Of a stretch of DNA of 64,000 nt, positions 45,384-54,414 are shown in pieces. Both the position numbers and the translations under genes were made by a program. Positions within the stretch are counted from its first letter, which is position 1, and every line of letters begins with the position of its first letter. Source of the stretch: Saccharothrix sp. (lineage in GTDB: Bacteria > Actinomycetota > Actinomycetes > Mycobacteriales > Pseudonocardiaceae); contig NZ_JAPSLK010000003.1 in NCBI RefSeq assembly GCF_031180885.1, positions 1-64,000 on the forward strand, given 5' to 3'. Under the pieces are notes generated by a model that made no database searches, was not told where the DNA came from, and was given only the letters and a program-made list of their open reading frames with translations.

Positions 45384-48300
45384 TCAGCGTCGGCGCGGCC
45401 GGCGCGTGCGGGGCCGGGTACGCAGGGTGGTGTCCTCGCCGCCGGACAGGTGCCGCGCCAGCGAGGCGATCGTCGGGTACTCGTAGAGGGCCACCATCGG
45501 CAGCGCGCGGCCCAGCAGGTCGCGCAGGCGGCGGTGGACCCGGGCGAGCGTGAGCGAGGTGCCGCCCAGCTCGAAGAAGTTGTCGTGCACGCCGACCCGG
45601 TCCAGTTCCAGCGCGTCCTGCCACACGTCGGCCAGGTCGCGCTCCAGGTCCGTGCTCGCGGCTGCGCTCGTCGGCGCGGTGAACGTCGGCGCGGGCAGGG
45701 CCTTCTCGTCGACCTTGCCGTTGGCGTTCAACGGGATCGCGGCCATCGGGACGAACGCCCCGGGCACCAGGTGGACCGGGAGGCGGGCGTTGAGGTGCTC
45801 GCGCAGGTCTTCGGGCACGCTGGGCACCACGTACGCGACCAGCCGCTCGTCGCGGGCGACCACGACGGCGTCGGACACACCGGGGTGCGCCGACAGCGCC
45901 GCCTCGACGTGGCCGGGCTCGATGCGGTAGCCGCGCACCTTGAGCTGCTTGTCCAGCCGCCCCAGCACTTCCAGTTGCCCGTCCGCGCGCCACCGGGCGC
46001 GGTCGCCGCTGCGGTGCAGGCGCGCGCCGGGCACGAACGGGTGCGGGACGAACCGGTCCGCGGTCAGGTCCGGCCGGCCCAGGTACCCGCGCGCCAGGCA
46101 CTCGCCGCCCAGGTAGAGCTGGCCCGGGACGCCCACCGGGACCGGTTCGAGGTTCGCGTCCAGCACGTAGGCGGTGACGCCGTCGAGCGGCCGGCCGATG
46201 GTGACGGTGCGGTCGGTCAGCGGGGTGGCGGTGGCGTTGACGGTGGTCTCGGTGAGGCCGTAGCAGTTGACCAGCGGGACGCCGACCTCGTCCTGCCAGC
46301 GGCGCAGGGTGTCCGGGTCGACCGGTTCCGCGCCGATGGAGACGATCCGGAGCGTGGGCGCGGGGTTGCGGCCGTCGGCCCAGGCCCGGTGCGCCCACTG
46401 CCGCCAGTTGCTGGAGGTGAGGATCGTGAAGGTGATCCCGTTGTCCCGCATGAGGTCGGTGAGGTTCTCCGGACCGGGCGCGGGGTCGGGCGCGAGGACC
46501 ACGCAGCCGCCGGCCGTCCACGTCGGGTACAGCTCTTCGGCGGTGATGTCGAAGCCCGCGTTGGCGAACTGGAGGACGCGCTCGTCGGCGGTGTGGCCGT
46601 AGTAGTCGACCATCGTCAGCGCCATGTTGGCCAGCGCGCGGTGCGTGACGGCGACGCCTTTGGGTTCGCCGGTGGAGCCGGAGGTGTAGAGCACGTAGGC
46701 GAGGTTGTCCGGATGCGGAACCGTCTTGCCCGGCTGGAAGTACGCGCCTCGGCAGTGCTCGATCGTCATACCCGCGCGAGACAATGACCCGCAGGGGCTC
46801 TCGACCTCGATTGTCGTACCCGCGGGGGAGAACGACCCCCGGGGGCTCTCAGCCTCGAATGTCGTACCCCCGTGGGACAATGGAGACGGGGGCCGGAGGC
46901 CGGCGGGCGTCAGCACAACCACGTCAGCAGGCAGGCGGTGGGCCAGGTCGGGGGAAGTGACCACTGTGGACACTCCGGCGGCGGCCAGCACGCGCTCCAG
47001 GTAGGCCGGCGGGTGAGTCGGGCTCAGCGGCAAGTACGCCGAGCCGGACTTCAGCACCGCCAGCAACGTCGTGATCAGGTCGATCCCGCGCGGCATCAGC
47101 ACGCCTACCACCTCGTCCGGCCGCACACCCCGCGCCACCAACGCGCCGGCCAGCCGGTCGGAGCGGGCGTCCAAGTCGGCGTAGGTCAGGACCTCGCCCT
47201 CGCCCTCCAGCGCCGGCCGGTCCGGGTAGCGGTACGCCGAGCGCCGGAACAGCTCGTGCACCGGCAGGCACGACCGCGCGGGCGCGGTCTCGTGCCACTC
47301 GCCCAACACCAGGTCCAGCTCGGCGCGGGAGAGCAGCGGGAGCCGCCGCACCGGGGTGTCGGGAGCGGCGACGCCCGCGGTGAGCAGTCGGGTGAACTGC
47401 TCGCCGAGCCGGCGCGCGGTGGGGGCGTCGAACAGCTCGGTGCTGTGGGTGAGCACGCCGATCAAGCCGTCCGGCGTGCCCTGCACGGTCAGGTCCAGGT
47501 CGAACTTGGCCGTGGACGGCATCGGCGTGCGCAGCTCGGCGGTCAGGCCGCGGAAGCGGGGCTGGGCCAACGGAGCCGGGTCGGCGCTGAAGATCGTCTG
47601 GACCAGCGGGGTGTGGCTGGGCGAGCGGTCCGGGCGCACCAGGTCCACCAGGCGGTCGAACGGCACGCCCTGGTGGGTCACCGCGTCCAGCACCGACGCC
47701 CGGACCCGGCCCAGCAGCTCGCCGAACGTCGGGTCGCCGGACAGGTCCACCCGCACCGGCACGGTGTCCACGAACAGCCCGATCAGCCGGTCCGACTCGG
47801 GCAGCGACCGGTCCGCGACCGGCGTCCCGATCAGCACCTCCGACACACCCGTCAACCGGCCCAGCAGCGCCGCGTACGCGGTCATGAGCAGCATGAACGG
47901 GCTGGCGCGGTGCCGTGCGGCGGCGGCCGTGACGTCCGGGACCTCGAACACGTGGGTCGCGCCGGCCGTCCCGCGCACGGCGGGCCGCGGGCGGTCGGAC
48001 GGCAGGGTGAGCACGTCCGGCGCGCCCGCCAGGTAGGTCCGCCACCACTCCAGCAGCTCCGGGTCCTCGTCGCGCTCCTCGACAAGCGCCGGCACCGGAG
48101 GCGGCTCGACGCCCGCGTACAGGTCCGCCAGCTCGTCGAACAGCACGTGCAGGGACTGCCCGTCGGAGACGATGTGGTGCGTCGACACGCCCAGCAGGTG
48201 GTCCTCGGGCCCGATCCGCGCCACGGTCGCCCGGAACAGCGGCCCGCCGGCCAGGTCGAACGGGCGCTCCGCCCACTCGTCCACGTACCGGCAAGCAGCC

Positions 48301-48581
48301 GAGTAGTCGTCCAGGTCGACCACGGGCAGCGGCACGTCCACCGCGTCGGCGACCTCGCGGCGGGGCTCGCCGTCGTGCGCGGGGAACGTCGTGCGCAGGG
48401 CCTCGTGCCGGGCGACGACCCGGGTGACGGCGTGCCGCAGGGCGGGCAGGTCCAGGGGCCCGGTCAGGCGGACCGAGCAGAAGACGTTGTAGAGGGGGCT
48501 GCCGGGGTGGAGTTCGTCCACCAGCCACAGCCCGCGCTGGGCGGCCGACAGCGGCGTCGTGGTCCGGGGTTGCGCGCTCAC
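45384..48581 (-). CDS. NRPS C-A-T module
   Basis: The 1,065-residue protein has a condensation domain (about 8-430) with HHIVSDG at 135-141, an adenylation domain (about 455-960: LTYADLDARSDRLA, LYTSGSTGEPKG, NCYGLTETTVNA, LNANGKVDEKA) and a carrier domain with FFELGGTSLTLAR. The pocket begins GFDITAEELYP, with Glu at the third code position, which differs from the common types; I cannot predict the substrate. The spacer between A2 and A3 carries three 16-residue repeats. GTG 48581 follows AAGGA by eight bases and begins the VSAQPRTTTPLSAAQ lead. It is the first gene of the operon. Confidence 0.95.
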   Translation of the reverse strand: MSAQPRTTTPLSAAQRGLWLVDELHPGSPLYNVFCSVRLTGPLDLPALRHAVTRVVARHEALRTTFPAHDGEPRREVADAVDVPLPVVDLDDYSAACRYVDEWAERPFDLAGGPLFRATVARIGPEDHLLGVSTHHIVSDGQSLHVLFDELADLYAGVEPPPVPALVEERDEDPELLEWWRTYLAGAPDVLTLPSDRPRPAVRGTAGATHVFEVPDVTAAAARHRASPFMLLMTAYAALLGRLTGVSEVLIGTPVADRSLPESDRLIGLFVDTVPVRVDLSGDPTFGELLGRVRASVLDAVTHQGVPFDRLVDLVRPDRSPSHTPLVQTIFSADPAPLAQPRFRGLTAELRTPMPSTAKFDLDLTVQGTPDGLIGVLTHSTELFDAPTARRLGEQFTRLLTAGVAAPDTPVRRLPLLSRAELDLVLGEWHETAPARSCLPVHELFRRSAYRYPDRPALEGEGEVLTYADLDARSDRLAGALVARGVRPDEVVGVLMPRGIDLITTLLAVLKSGSAYLPLSPTHPPAYLERVLAAAGVSTVVTSPDLAHRLPADVVVLTPAGLRPPSPLSHGGTTFEAESPRGSFSPAGTTIEVESPCGSLSRAGMTIEHCRGAYFQPGKTVPHPDNLAYVLYTSGSTGEPKGVAVTHRALANMALTMVDYYGHTADERVLQFANAGFDITAEELYPTWTAGGCVVLAPDPAPGPENLTDLMRDNGITFTILTSSNWRQWAHRAWADGRNPAPTLRIVSIGAEPVDPDTLRRWQDEVGVPLVNCYGLTETTVNATATPLTDRTVTIGRPLDGVTAYVLDANLEPVPVGVPGQLYLGGECLARGYLGRPDLTADRFVPHPFVPGARLHRSGDRARWRADGQLEVLGRLDKQLKVRGYRIEPGHVEAALSAHPGVSDAVVVARDERLVAYVVPSVPEDLREHLNARLPVHLVPGAFVPMAAIPLNANGKVDEKALPAPTFTAPTSAAASTDLERDLADVWQDALELDRVGVHDNFFELGGTSLTLARVHRRLRDLLGRALPMVALYEYPTIASLARHLSGGEDTTLRTRPRTRRPRRR
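46760..46903. repeat. Three tandem copies of a 48-bp GC-rich repeat in the C-A-T gene
   Basis: Copies start at 46760, 46808 and 46856 (period exactly 48). Each has the plus-strand core GTCGTACCC(C/G)CG followed by a purine-rich GA(C/G)AA(T/C)G part and a G-run, with short inverted G/C arms. The period of 48 keeps the frame and gives 16-residue peptide repeats (GTTFEAESPRGSF, GTTIEVESPCGSL, GMTIEHCRG). A related single copy is in the A-T gene at 38441. Confidence 0.85.
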
Positions 48582-48817
48582 TCGATGAGTCCTTCCGCGA
48601 TGACTGCGGCCAAGACTGCGGCGCTGCGCCCGAACGGGTAATCCGGGCGGACCCGGAGCACCGGACTTGCCCCAAAGCCGAAGGTGTGCTATCGCGCGAG
48701 GGGGTGCGTGGGTAGTTCTGCCCATACCGGTATTCGCGCGGTGGCGCGATGGTTGACCGACTGAAATCGCCGATGGCTGTCCATCGGCCTATCGGGTGAC
48801 TTCGTGGGGGGAGACCA
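48582..48817. promoter_or_regulatory. Divergent promoter region of the NRPS-PKS cluster
   Basis: This 236-base space separates the two cluster transcripts. It includes CCCATACCGGTATTCG (near 48720) and CGATGGCTGTCCATCG (48770-48785), both short inverted repeats that could bind a regulator. No clear -35/-10 pair can be assigned by eye. Confidence 0.4.
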
Positions 48818-49489
48818 GTGAGTGCAGTAACCGTGCAGGGGCCGGTCGAACGGGGCCGCAGCCCGCGGTGGGTCGAGGTGCCCGGTGGCGGCACCCGGAC
48901 GTTCGGCACCTGTGCGTGCGGGGCGTGCCCGTGGGACTTGCCGATCGACGGCGAGCCGGATTTCCGGGGTGCCGTGGCTGCCGAGGGCGGCGTCTGGTGG
49001 ATCACGAACCTGTCCGACCACGAGCCGCTGTTCGTGGCCGACGTCGACCACCCGGGCGAGGCGACCGCCGTGCGGCCCGGTGGGCGGGTGCCGTTCGGGT
49101 TCGACATGGCGATCGTGACGCCCGCCCGCCGCCCCGGCCGGGTGTCGGTGACGGTGTTCGCCGCGGTGAGCGAGGTGACGCCGCCGGTGGTGCGGCGGTG
49201 CCCGGCGATCCGGCCGGAGGTCCCGCAGCTGGACCCGGAGGCCCGCTACTTCGCCGTGCTGGCCGCGCTGTGCGAGCGGCGCGGGCCGGTCGCGCCCACG
49301 TCGGCCGACATCGCGGCCCGGCTGCGGATGAGCGCGCGGGCGGTCGACGCCCACATCGACTACCTGGTGCGCAAGCTGGAGATCCCGGAGCCGGCGATCC
49401 GCCGCACCGGCTGGAAGCGGATGGCGCTGATCGAGCACGTCCGCACGCACGGCCTGGCGGGCGTCGGGCAGTTGGCGAGGACGGCGTGA
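48818..49489 (+). CDS. Cluster-linked regulator with beta-rich N-terminus and winged-helix-like C-terminus
   Basis: The 223-residue protein starts at GTG behind GGGGGGAGA. Residues of about 20-110 look like an all-beta, FHA-like domain (WWITNLSDHEPLFVADVDH, VRPGGRVPFGFDMAI), and residues of about 145-205 like a DNA-binding helix-turn-helix (TSADIAARLRMSARAVDAHI, DYLVRKLEI). Two cysteines sit in TCACGACPW. I infer a transcription regulator of the cluster; FHA function would need phosphothreonine-binding residues that I cannot confirm. Its stop overlaps the GTG of the A-T-C gene, so regulator and synthetase are translationally coupled. Confidence 0.72.
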   Translation: MSAVTVQGPVERGRSPRWVEVPGGGTRTFGTCACGACPWDLPIDGEPDFRGAVAAEGGVWWITNLSDHEPLFVADVDHPGEATAVRPGGRVPFGFDMAIVTPARRPGRVSVTVFAAVSEVTPPVVRRCPAIRPEVPQLDPEARYFAVLAALCERRGPVAPTSADIAARLRMSARAVDAHIDYLVRKLEIPEPAIRRTGWKRMALIEHVRTHGLAGVGQLARTA

Positions 49490-52308
49490 TCCACGAACTC
49501 TTCCGGGCCCGGGCCGCGCGCCGGCCCGACGCCACGGCATTGATCCACGGCTCTGGCCGGGTCACGTACGCGGAGTTGGACCGCATGTCCGACGCGATCG
49601 CGCTGGAACTGGGCGCGGCGGGGGTCGGCAAGGGCAACGTCGTTCCGGTGGTGCTGCCGGTGTCGCCCCGCCTGGTCGCGACGCTGCTGGCGGTGCTGAA
49701 GTGCGGTGCCGCGTACGCCGCTCTGGACCCGGCGTGGCCCGAGGAGCGGTTCCGGCGCATCGACGACCTGCTGCCCGGTCAGGTGTGGGTCGGTGTGGAG
49801 TGCGAGGCCCTCAACCCACCGCCGTTGGTGGACGAGACCGCCGCGATGGTGTTCTTCACGTCGGGGAGCACGGGCGAGCCCAAGGCGGTGGTGTCGCCGC
49901 ACGAGGCCACCATCCGGTTGTTCCAGGACTGCACGTTCGCGACCTTCGACGAGACCACCGTGATGCCGCAGGTGTCCGCTGTCGCGTGGGACGCGTTCGC
50001 GTTGGAACTGTGGGGGGTGCTGCTGACCGGCGGCACGTGCGTCCTGGTCGAGGACCGGCCGTTGATGCCCGCGGCGCTGCGGGACATGGTCGCGCGGCAC
50101 GGCGTGAACACGTTGTTCCTGACCACATCACTGTTCCAACTGGTGGTGGAGGAGGAAGTGGACGCCTTCGCCGGGCTGGCGACCGTGATCACCGGCGGCG
50201 AGAAGCTGTCGGCGTGGCACGCGGGGCGGTTCCGGGCGGCGCGGCCCGAGGTGCGGCTGGTCAACGGGTACGGGCCGGTGGAGAGCGCGGTGTTCGTGCT
50301 GACCCACGACGTGGCGGACATCGCCGGTGACGTCCCGCTCGGTCGGCCGGTGACCCGGACGTCCGTGCACGTGGTGGACGGTGGTCGGGAGTGCGCGCCC
50401 GGCGAGGTGGGGGAGTTGGTCGTCGCCGGCGATGGGCTGGCCTTGGAGTACCTGGGCGATCCGGCGCTGACGGCGGAGAAGTTCACCTGGCTGACGCTGG
50501 GCGGGGCGCCGGTGCGCGTGTACCGCACGGGGGACCGGGGGAGCGTGGACGCTGCGGGCGTCTTCCACTTCCACGGTCGCCAGGACCGGCAGGTGAAGGT
50601 GCGCGGGCACCGGATCGAGCCGGCCGGGGTGGAGCACGTGGCCGGCGGGGTCGCCGGGGTGCGGCGGTGCGTGGTGGTGCCGGTGCGCGACGAGGCGGGC
50701 GCCTGCCGGGCGTTGGCGTTGTTCTACGCCGGGGACGCGGCGGTGGACGACGTGGTGGCGCGGTTGCGGGCCGACCTGCCCGCCTACTCGGTGCCGGACC
50801 ACGTGCTTCAGGTGCCCGTGTTTCCGTTGTCTCCCAACGGGAAGGTGGACACGGCCGGGTTGCTGGCGTTGCTGCCGCGGTCATCCGCGGTCCCGATTCC
50901 GAGCGGTGGTTCCGCCGAGGACGTGGTGGCGGGGGAGTTCGCCGCGTTGCTGGGGGTCGTCGAGCGGGACCGGTCGTTCTTCGAGCTGGGCGGGACGTCG
51001 CTGGAGGCGGTGCGGCTGTGCACCCGGCTGGGCGCGCGGTTCGGCCGGTCGGTGCCGGTGTCGCGGCTGCGGTCGACGCCGACGGTGGCGGGCCTGGCGG
51101 AGTGGCTGTCGGCGCCGGTCGAGGCCGGCCGGGATCACGGTCCTCGGCTGACGCCGATGCAGCACTCCTTCCTGGTCCGCCACCAGGTCGCGGACGGGGC
51201 GGACCCGCACAACCACTGCCCGATCGCGTGGACGGTGACCGGCGACCTCGACGTGTCGGCGCTCGCCGCGGCGGTCCGGGACGTCCACGAGCGACACGGC
51301 TACCTGAACGCCCGCTTCACCGACGAGGACGAGCCGCTGGCCGTTCCCGGTGGTGCGCACGTCGAGCTGGAACGCATGACCGGCGACCGCACGACCCTGG
51401 ACGCCCGCCTGGCCGCGCCGCTGGACCTGGAGGCGGGGGTGCCGTGGCGGGCGGTGCTGGTGTGGACGGGGGAGGCGTGGCTGTTCGGCGTGACGGTGCA
51501 CCACATCGCGTTCGACGGCTGGTCGCGGCACCGGCTCGCGGAGGACCTGTCGGTGGCGTACGCGGCGCGGGTGCGCGGTGTCGAGCCGGACTTCGGGGTG
51601 GCCGTGCCGACGCCGGCGGAGACGTCCTCGGCGGTGGCGGGGTTGTCCCGGGCGGCTGACCTGGCGGCGCAGCGGGCGTTCTGGGTCGAGGAGCTGGCCG
51701 GGATGCCGGACCTGGTGTTGCGACCGGGCGCCGGCGGTCCTGTCTACGCGGTAGAGCACGATGTGGACCTCGCGGCGGTCGACCGGATGGCGCGCGAGCG
51801 GGGGACGGGTCGGCTGGGGGTCCTGGTGGACGTCGTGGCACGGGCGGTCGCCGAGTGCACCGGGCAGGCGGAGTTCGGGATCGGGGTCCCGGTGACGCAG
51901 CGGTCGACGGAGGAATTGGAACTGCCGGTGGGGTGCTTGATCGACACGGTGTGCGTGCGGGTGGGGCCGGGGCGGTCGACGGCGGCGTCGGTGGCGGCGG
52001 CGCTGGCGCACGGGGACCTGCCGTTCGCCGAGGTCGCGCGGCTGCACGGGCCGGTGCGGACGGGGCGGCACCCGCGGTACCAGGTGATCGCGGCGGTGCA
52101 GGACTCGCCGGAGCCGGTGCTGGTGCTGCCCGGGTGCGTTGTCGAGTGGCACGACGAGCCGACGGTGCCGTTGGCGGAGTTGCAGGTGGAGCTGGTCGCG
52201 GCGGCCGGGGGGCGGGCGCGGCTGCGGGTGAGCCGGGACGTGGAGCGGGTGGGCATGGAGACGGTGTCCGCCGTGTCGGCGGCCGTGCTGGAGGCGTTCA
52301 CCGGCTGA
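49486..52308 (+). CDS. NRPS A-T-C protein
   Basis: The 940-residue protein has an adenylation domain (FFTSGSTGEPKAVV, NGYGPVESAVF, YRTGDRG, LSPNGKVDTAG), a carrier domain with FFELGGTSLEAVR (serine near 504) and a C-terminal condensation domain with VHHIAFDGWS (HHxxxDG near 671-677) and LPVGCLIDTVCVR. The pocket begins WDAFALELW, giving D-A-L at its first three positions; a neutral or hydrophobic amino acid is likely but unproven. The A-T-C order suits a loading unit whose condensation domain joins its amino acid to one held by a separate protein, such as the A-T didomain. GTG start overlaps the regulator stop. Confidence 0.94.
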   Translation: MIHELFRARAARRPDATALIHGSGRVTYAELDRMSDAIALELGAAGVGKGNVVPVVLPVSPRLVATLLAVLKCGAAYAALDPAWPEERFRRIDDLLPGQVWVGVECEALNPPPLVDETAAMVFFTSGSTGEPKAVVSPHEATIRLFQDCTFATFDETTVMPQVSAVAWDAFALELWGVLLTGGTCVLVEDRPLMPAALRDMVARHGVNTLFLTTSLFQLVVEEEVDAFAGLATVITGGEKLSAWHAGRFRAARPEVRLVNGYGPVESAVFVLTHDVADIAGDVPLGRPVTRTSVHVVDGGRECAPGEVGELVVAGDGLALEYLGDPALTAEKFTWLTLGGAPVRVYRTGDRGSVDAAGVFHFHGRQDRQVKVRGHRIEPAGVEHVAGGVAGVRRCVVVPVRDEAGACRALALFYAGDAAVDDVVARLRADLPAYSVPDHVLQVPVFPLSPNGKVDTAGLLALLPRSSAVPIPSGGSAEDVVAGEFAALLGVVERDRSFFELGGTSLEAVRLCTRLGARFGRSVPVSRLRSTPTVAGLAEWLSAPVEAGRDHGPRLTPMQHSFLVRHQVADGADPHNHCPIAWTVTGDLDVSALAAAVRDVHERHGYLNARFTDEDEPLAVPGGAHVELERMTGDRTTLDARLAAPLDLEAGVPWRAVLVWTGEAWLFGVTVHHIAFDGWSRHRLAEDLSVAYAARVRGVEPDFGVAVPTPAETSSAVAGLSRAADLAAQRAFWVEELAGMPDLVLRPGAGGPVYAVEHDVDLAAVDRMARERGTGRLGVLVDVVARAVAECTGQAEFGIGVPVTQRSTEELELPVGCLIDTVCVRVGPGRSTAASVAAALAHGDLPFAEVARLHGPVRTGRHPRYQVIAAVQDSPEPVLVLPGCVVEWHDEPTVPLAELQVELVAAAGGRARLRVSRDVERVGMETVSAVSAAVLEAFTG

Positions 52309-52353
52309 TCAATATTCTCTATTGCTTCAGTGTGGATTGGAATTGATGATCAG

Positions 52354-52378
52354 GCCCCGCCCGGTGAGCCGGCGGGGC
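52354..52378. terminator. Likely terminator after the A-T-C gene
   Basis: A 10-base GC stem with a single bulge closes a TGAG loop, about 45 bases past the stop at 52308. The bases between are unusually AT-rich for this window. Confidence 0.55.
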
Positions 52379-52716
52379 GGCGATCGGCTCTGCCGATCGT
52401 GCGACGGACACCCGGCGAAACCGCCTTCGTGCGGGCTGCGCGCCGGTTGGTCACGCGGCGCGTTCGGCGTCTCCGCAACAACGCGGAAATCCGCCACGTG
52501 AGCATCGCTCGACCTAATGAACCGCTGCACGTGCGAGCACGCCACGCCCACGGAGGCGATCGCCCTCCGTGGCCGGCCGGATGAACATGCATGGTCGCCC
52601 GCAACCTGCGCGGGTGGTGTTGCGTTCTGTCACCCCATCTTGCTGAGCGTCACTGTTAGCTTGCGGACAGCGAGGAATGTCCGATTAGGACACCGTTCAG
52701 CGATGGAGGTTCCCCG
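52379..52716. other. Intergenic region with hairpins and a possible promoter
   Basis: The rest of the 408-base gap after the A-T-C gene holds no supported gene. It has a small inverted repeat at 52381-52399, a longer imperfect hairpin at 52548-52572 (12 paired bases with one bulge), and a TTGCGG followed at about 17-18 bases by TTAGGA near 52658-52690, which may be the promoter of the small secreted protein. Confidence 0.45.
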
Positions 52717-53040
52717 ATGAAACGCTTCGCCACAGCGCTGCTCGGCGCACTGTCCGCCACCGCGCTCACCATCCCGCTCAGCCCCGCCGCGCACGCCGCC
52801 GTGGGCGAGGTCGTCGTCTACATCGCCGAGGTCACCGAACTGGTGGTCTTCGAGAACCCGCGCGGCTGCTACGAGATCCCCGCGGGCGCCCACGTGATGA
52901 CCAACCGCACCAACAAGAACGTCGAAGTCTTCGGCGTGCCCGACTGCGGTGGGCCGTTCCCGACCCCGCCGATCTGGGTCCTGCAGGAGAACTACGGGGG
53001 CCACGTCCCGCCCGCGGCGGGCAGTTTCAAGGTGCCGTGA
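52717..53040 (+). CDS. Small secreted protein of unknown function
   Basis: The 107-residue precursor has a clear signal peptide (MKRFATALLGALSATALTIP, cut near AAHAA). The mature part of about 78 residues is beta-rich in appearance, with two cysteines (GCYEIPAG and PDCGGPF) that could pair. GGAGG is seven bases before the ATG. No family is recognised; small cysteine-paired secreted proteins of this kind are common in actinomycetes. The next gene starts 49 bases after its stop. Confidence 0.75.
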   Translation: MKRFATALLGALSATALTIPLSPAAHAAVGEVVVYIAEVTELVVFENPRGCYEIPAGAHVMTNRTNKNVEVFGVPDCGGPFPTPPIWVLQENYGGHVPPAAGSFKVP

Positions 53041-53088
53041 GCCGGCTGGGTGGTGACAACACATCCCGACGTCGTGGAAAGGGCGCAC

Positions 53089-54336
53089 GTGTCAGTGGAC
53101 CTGGTCGTCGTGGGAGTCGGGTACGTCGGGCTCCCGCTGGCCGCCACCGCCGGCGCAGCCGGCCTGTCGGTCGTCGGCTACGACACCTCGCAGGCCGTGG
53201 TGGACACCCTCCAGGCCGGCCGTTCACACGTGCTCGACGTGTCCGACGAACAACTGAAAGCCATGCGTGCCAAGGGGTTCGCGGTGACCACCGATCCGTC
53301 GGTGGTCACGCGGGCCGACACCGTCGTGATCTGCGTCCCCACCGGGCTGAACCCGGAGGGCGAACCGGACCTGTCCGCCGTCCGCGCCGCCGCCACCACC
53401 GTGTCCGACCACCTGCGCCCCGGCACGCTGGTGGTGCTGGAGTCGACCAGCTTCCCCGGCACCACCGACGAGGTCGTGCGGCCGCTGCTGGAGCGCCACG
53501 GCCTGGTCGCGGGCGAGGACTTCCCGCTGGGCTACTCGCCCGAGCGCATCGACCCGGGCAACCGGCGCCACGGCGTGCGCACCACGCCGAAGGTGGTCAG
53601 CGGGCACACCCCGTTGTGCGCCAAGCACTGCGCCGCGTTCTACGGGCGGTTCGTGGACACCGTCGTGGTCGCCAAGGGCACCCGCGAGGCCGAGATGGCC
53701 AAGCTGCTGGAGAACACCTACCGGTACGTCAACATCGCGCTGGTCAACGAGATCGCGGTGTTCTGCGACCGGCTGGGCGTGGACGTGTGGGACGTGCTGC
53801 GCTGCGCGGCCACCAAACCGTTCGGGTTCGCCCCGTTCACGCCCGGACCCGGCGTCGGCGGGCACTGCATCCCGGTCGACCCCCGCTACCTGCTGGACAA
53901 GGCCCGCCGCGAGAGGGTGCGGCTGGGCGTGGTGGAGGCGGCCCGGCAGGTCGACACCGGGATGCCCGGCTACGTCGCCCAGCGGGTCGTGCGGCTGCTC
54001 GCCGAGGAGGGCAAACCCGTTGCGGGGGCACGGGTGTTGCTGCTCGGCGTGGCCTACAAGGCCGACGTGCCCGACACCCGGGAGTCGGCGGCGGTCCGCG
54101 TCGCGGCCGAGTTGACCGCGCTCGGCGCCCGGATCTCCTACCACGACCCGGTTTCCGGTCCCGTGCCCCGGCTCGGGCCGCCGGTGACCGACCTGGACTC
54201 CGCTCTGCGCGGCAGCGACGCGACCGTCCTGCTCGTCCCGCACAGCGGCTACGACCTGAGCCGGCTGGCCAGGAACGCACGGCTCCTCCTCGACGTCACG
54301 GGACGCGTTCCGGGAGGGGAGGTCCAGCACCTGTAG
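53089..54336 (+). CDS. UDP-sugar dehydrogenase (UDP-ManNAc/UDP-glucose dehydrogenase family)
   Basis: The 415-residue protein has the three-domain layout of the family: an NAD-binding N-terminus (VVVGVGYVGLPLAATAG), a central domain with KLLENTYRYVNIALVNE and the catalytic cysteine near 260 in GVGGHCIPVDPRY, and a C-terminal UDP-binding Rossmann domain (LLLGVAYKADVPDTRES). It oxidises the C6 alcohol of a UDP-hexose to the acid in two steps. The sequence is closer to the WecC/ManNAc type, but the sugar is not certain. GTG 53089 is chosen for the GAAAGGG five bases upstream; GTG 53050 is an alternative. Confidence 0.92.
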   Translation: MSVDLVVVGVGYVGLPLAATAGAAGLSVVGYDTSQAVVDTLQAGRSHVLDVSDEQLKAMRAKGFAVTTDPSVVTRADTVVICVPTGLNPEGEPDLSAVRAAATTVSDHLRPGTLVVLESTSFPGTTDEVVRPLLERHGLVAGEDFPLGYSPERIDPGNRRHGVRTTPKVVSGHTPLCAKHCAAFYGRFVDTVVVAKGTREAEMAKLLENTYRYVNIALVNEIAVFCDRLGVDVWDVLRCAATKPFGFAPFTPGPGVGGHCIPVDPRYLLDKARRERVRLGVVEAARQVDTGMPGYVAQRVVRLLAEEGKPVAGARVLLLGVAYKADVPDTRESAAVRVAAELTALGARISYHDPVSGPVPRLGPPVTDLDSALRGSDATVLLVPHSGYDLSRLARNARLLLDVTGRVPGGEVQHL

Positions 54337-54414
54337 TGCCCGCCGCGCCGCGGGGTGACGTCCCCGCACGCGGCTTCGCCAGAGCCAACTCGTGTAGTGA
54401 AGGAGAGTGCAGGA

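Noticed and set aside
52350-52604. Short overlapping frames in the gap after the A-T-C gene
   Set aside because: They are Arg-rich, cross two hairpins and lack ribosome sites; the region fits an untranslated intergenic stretch better.
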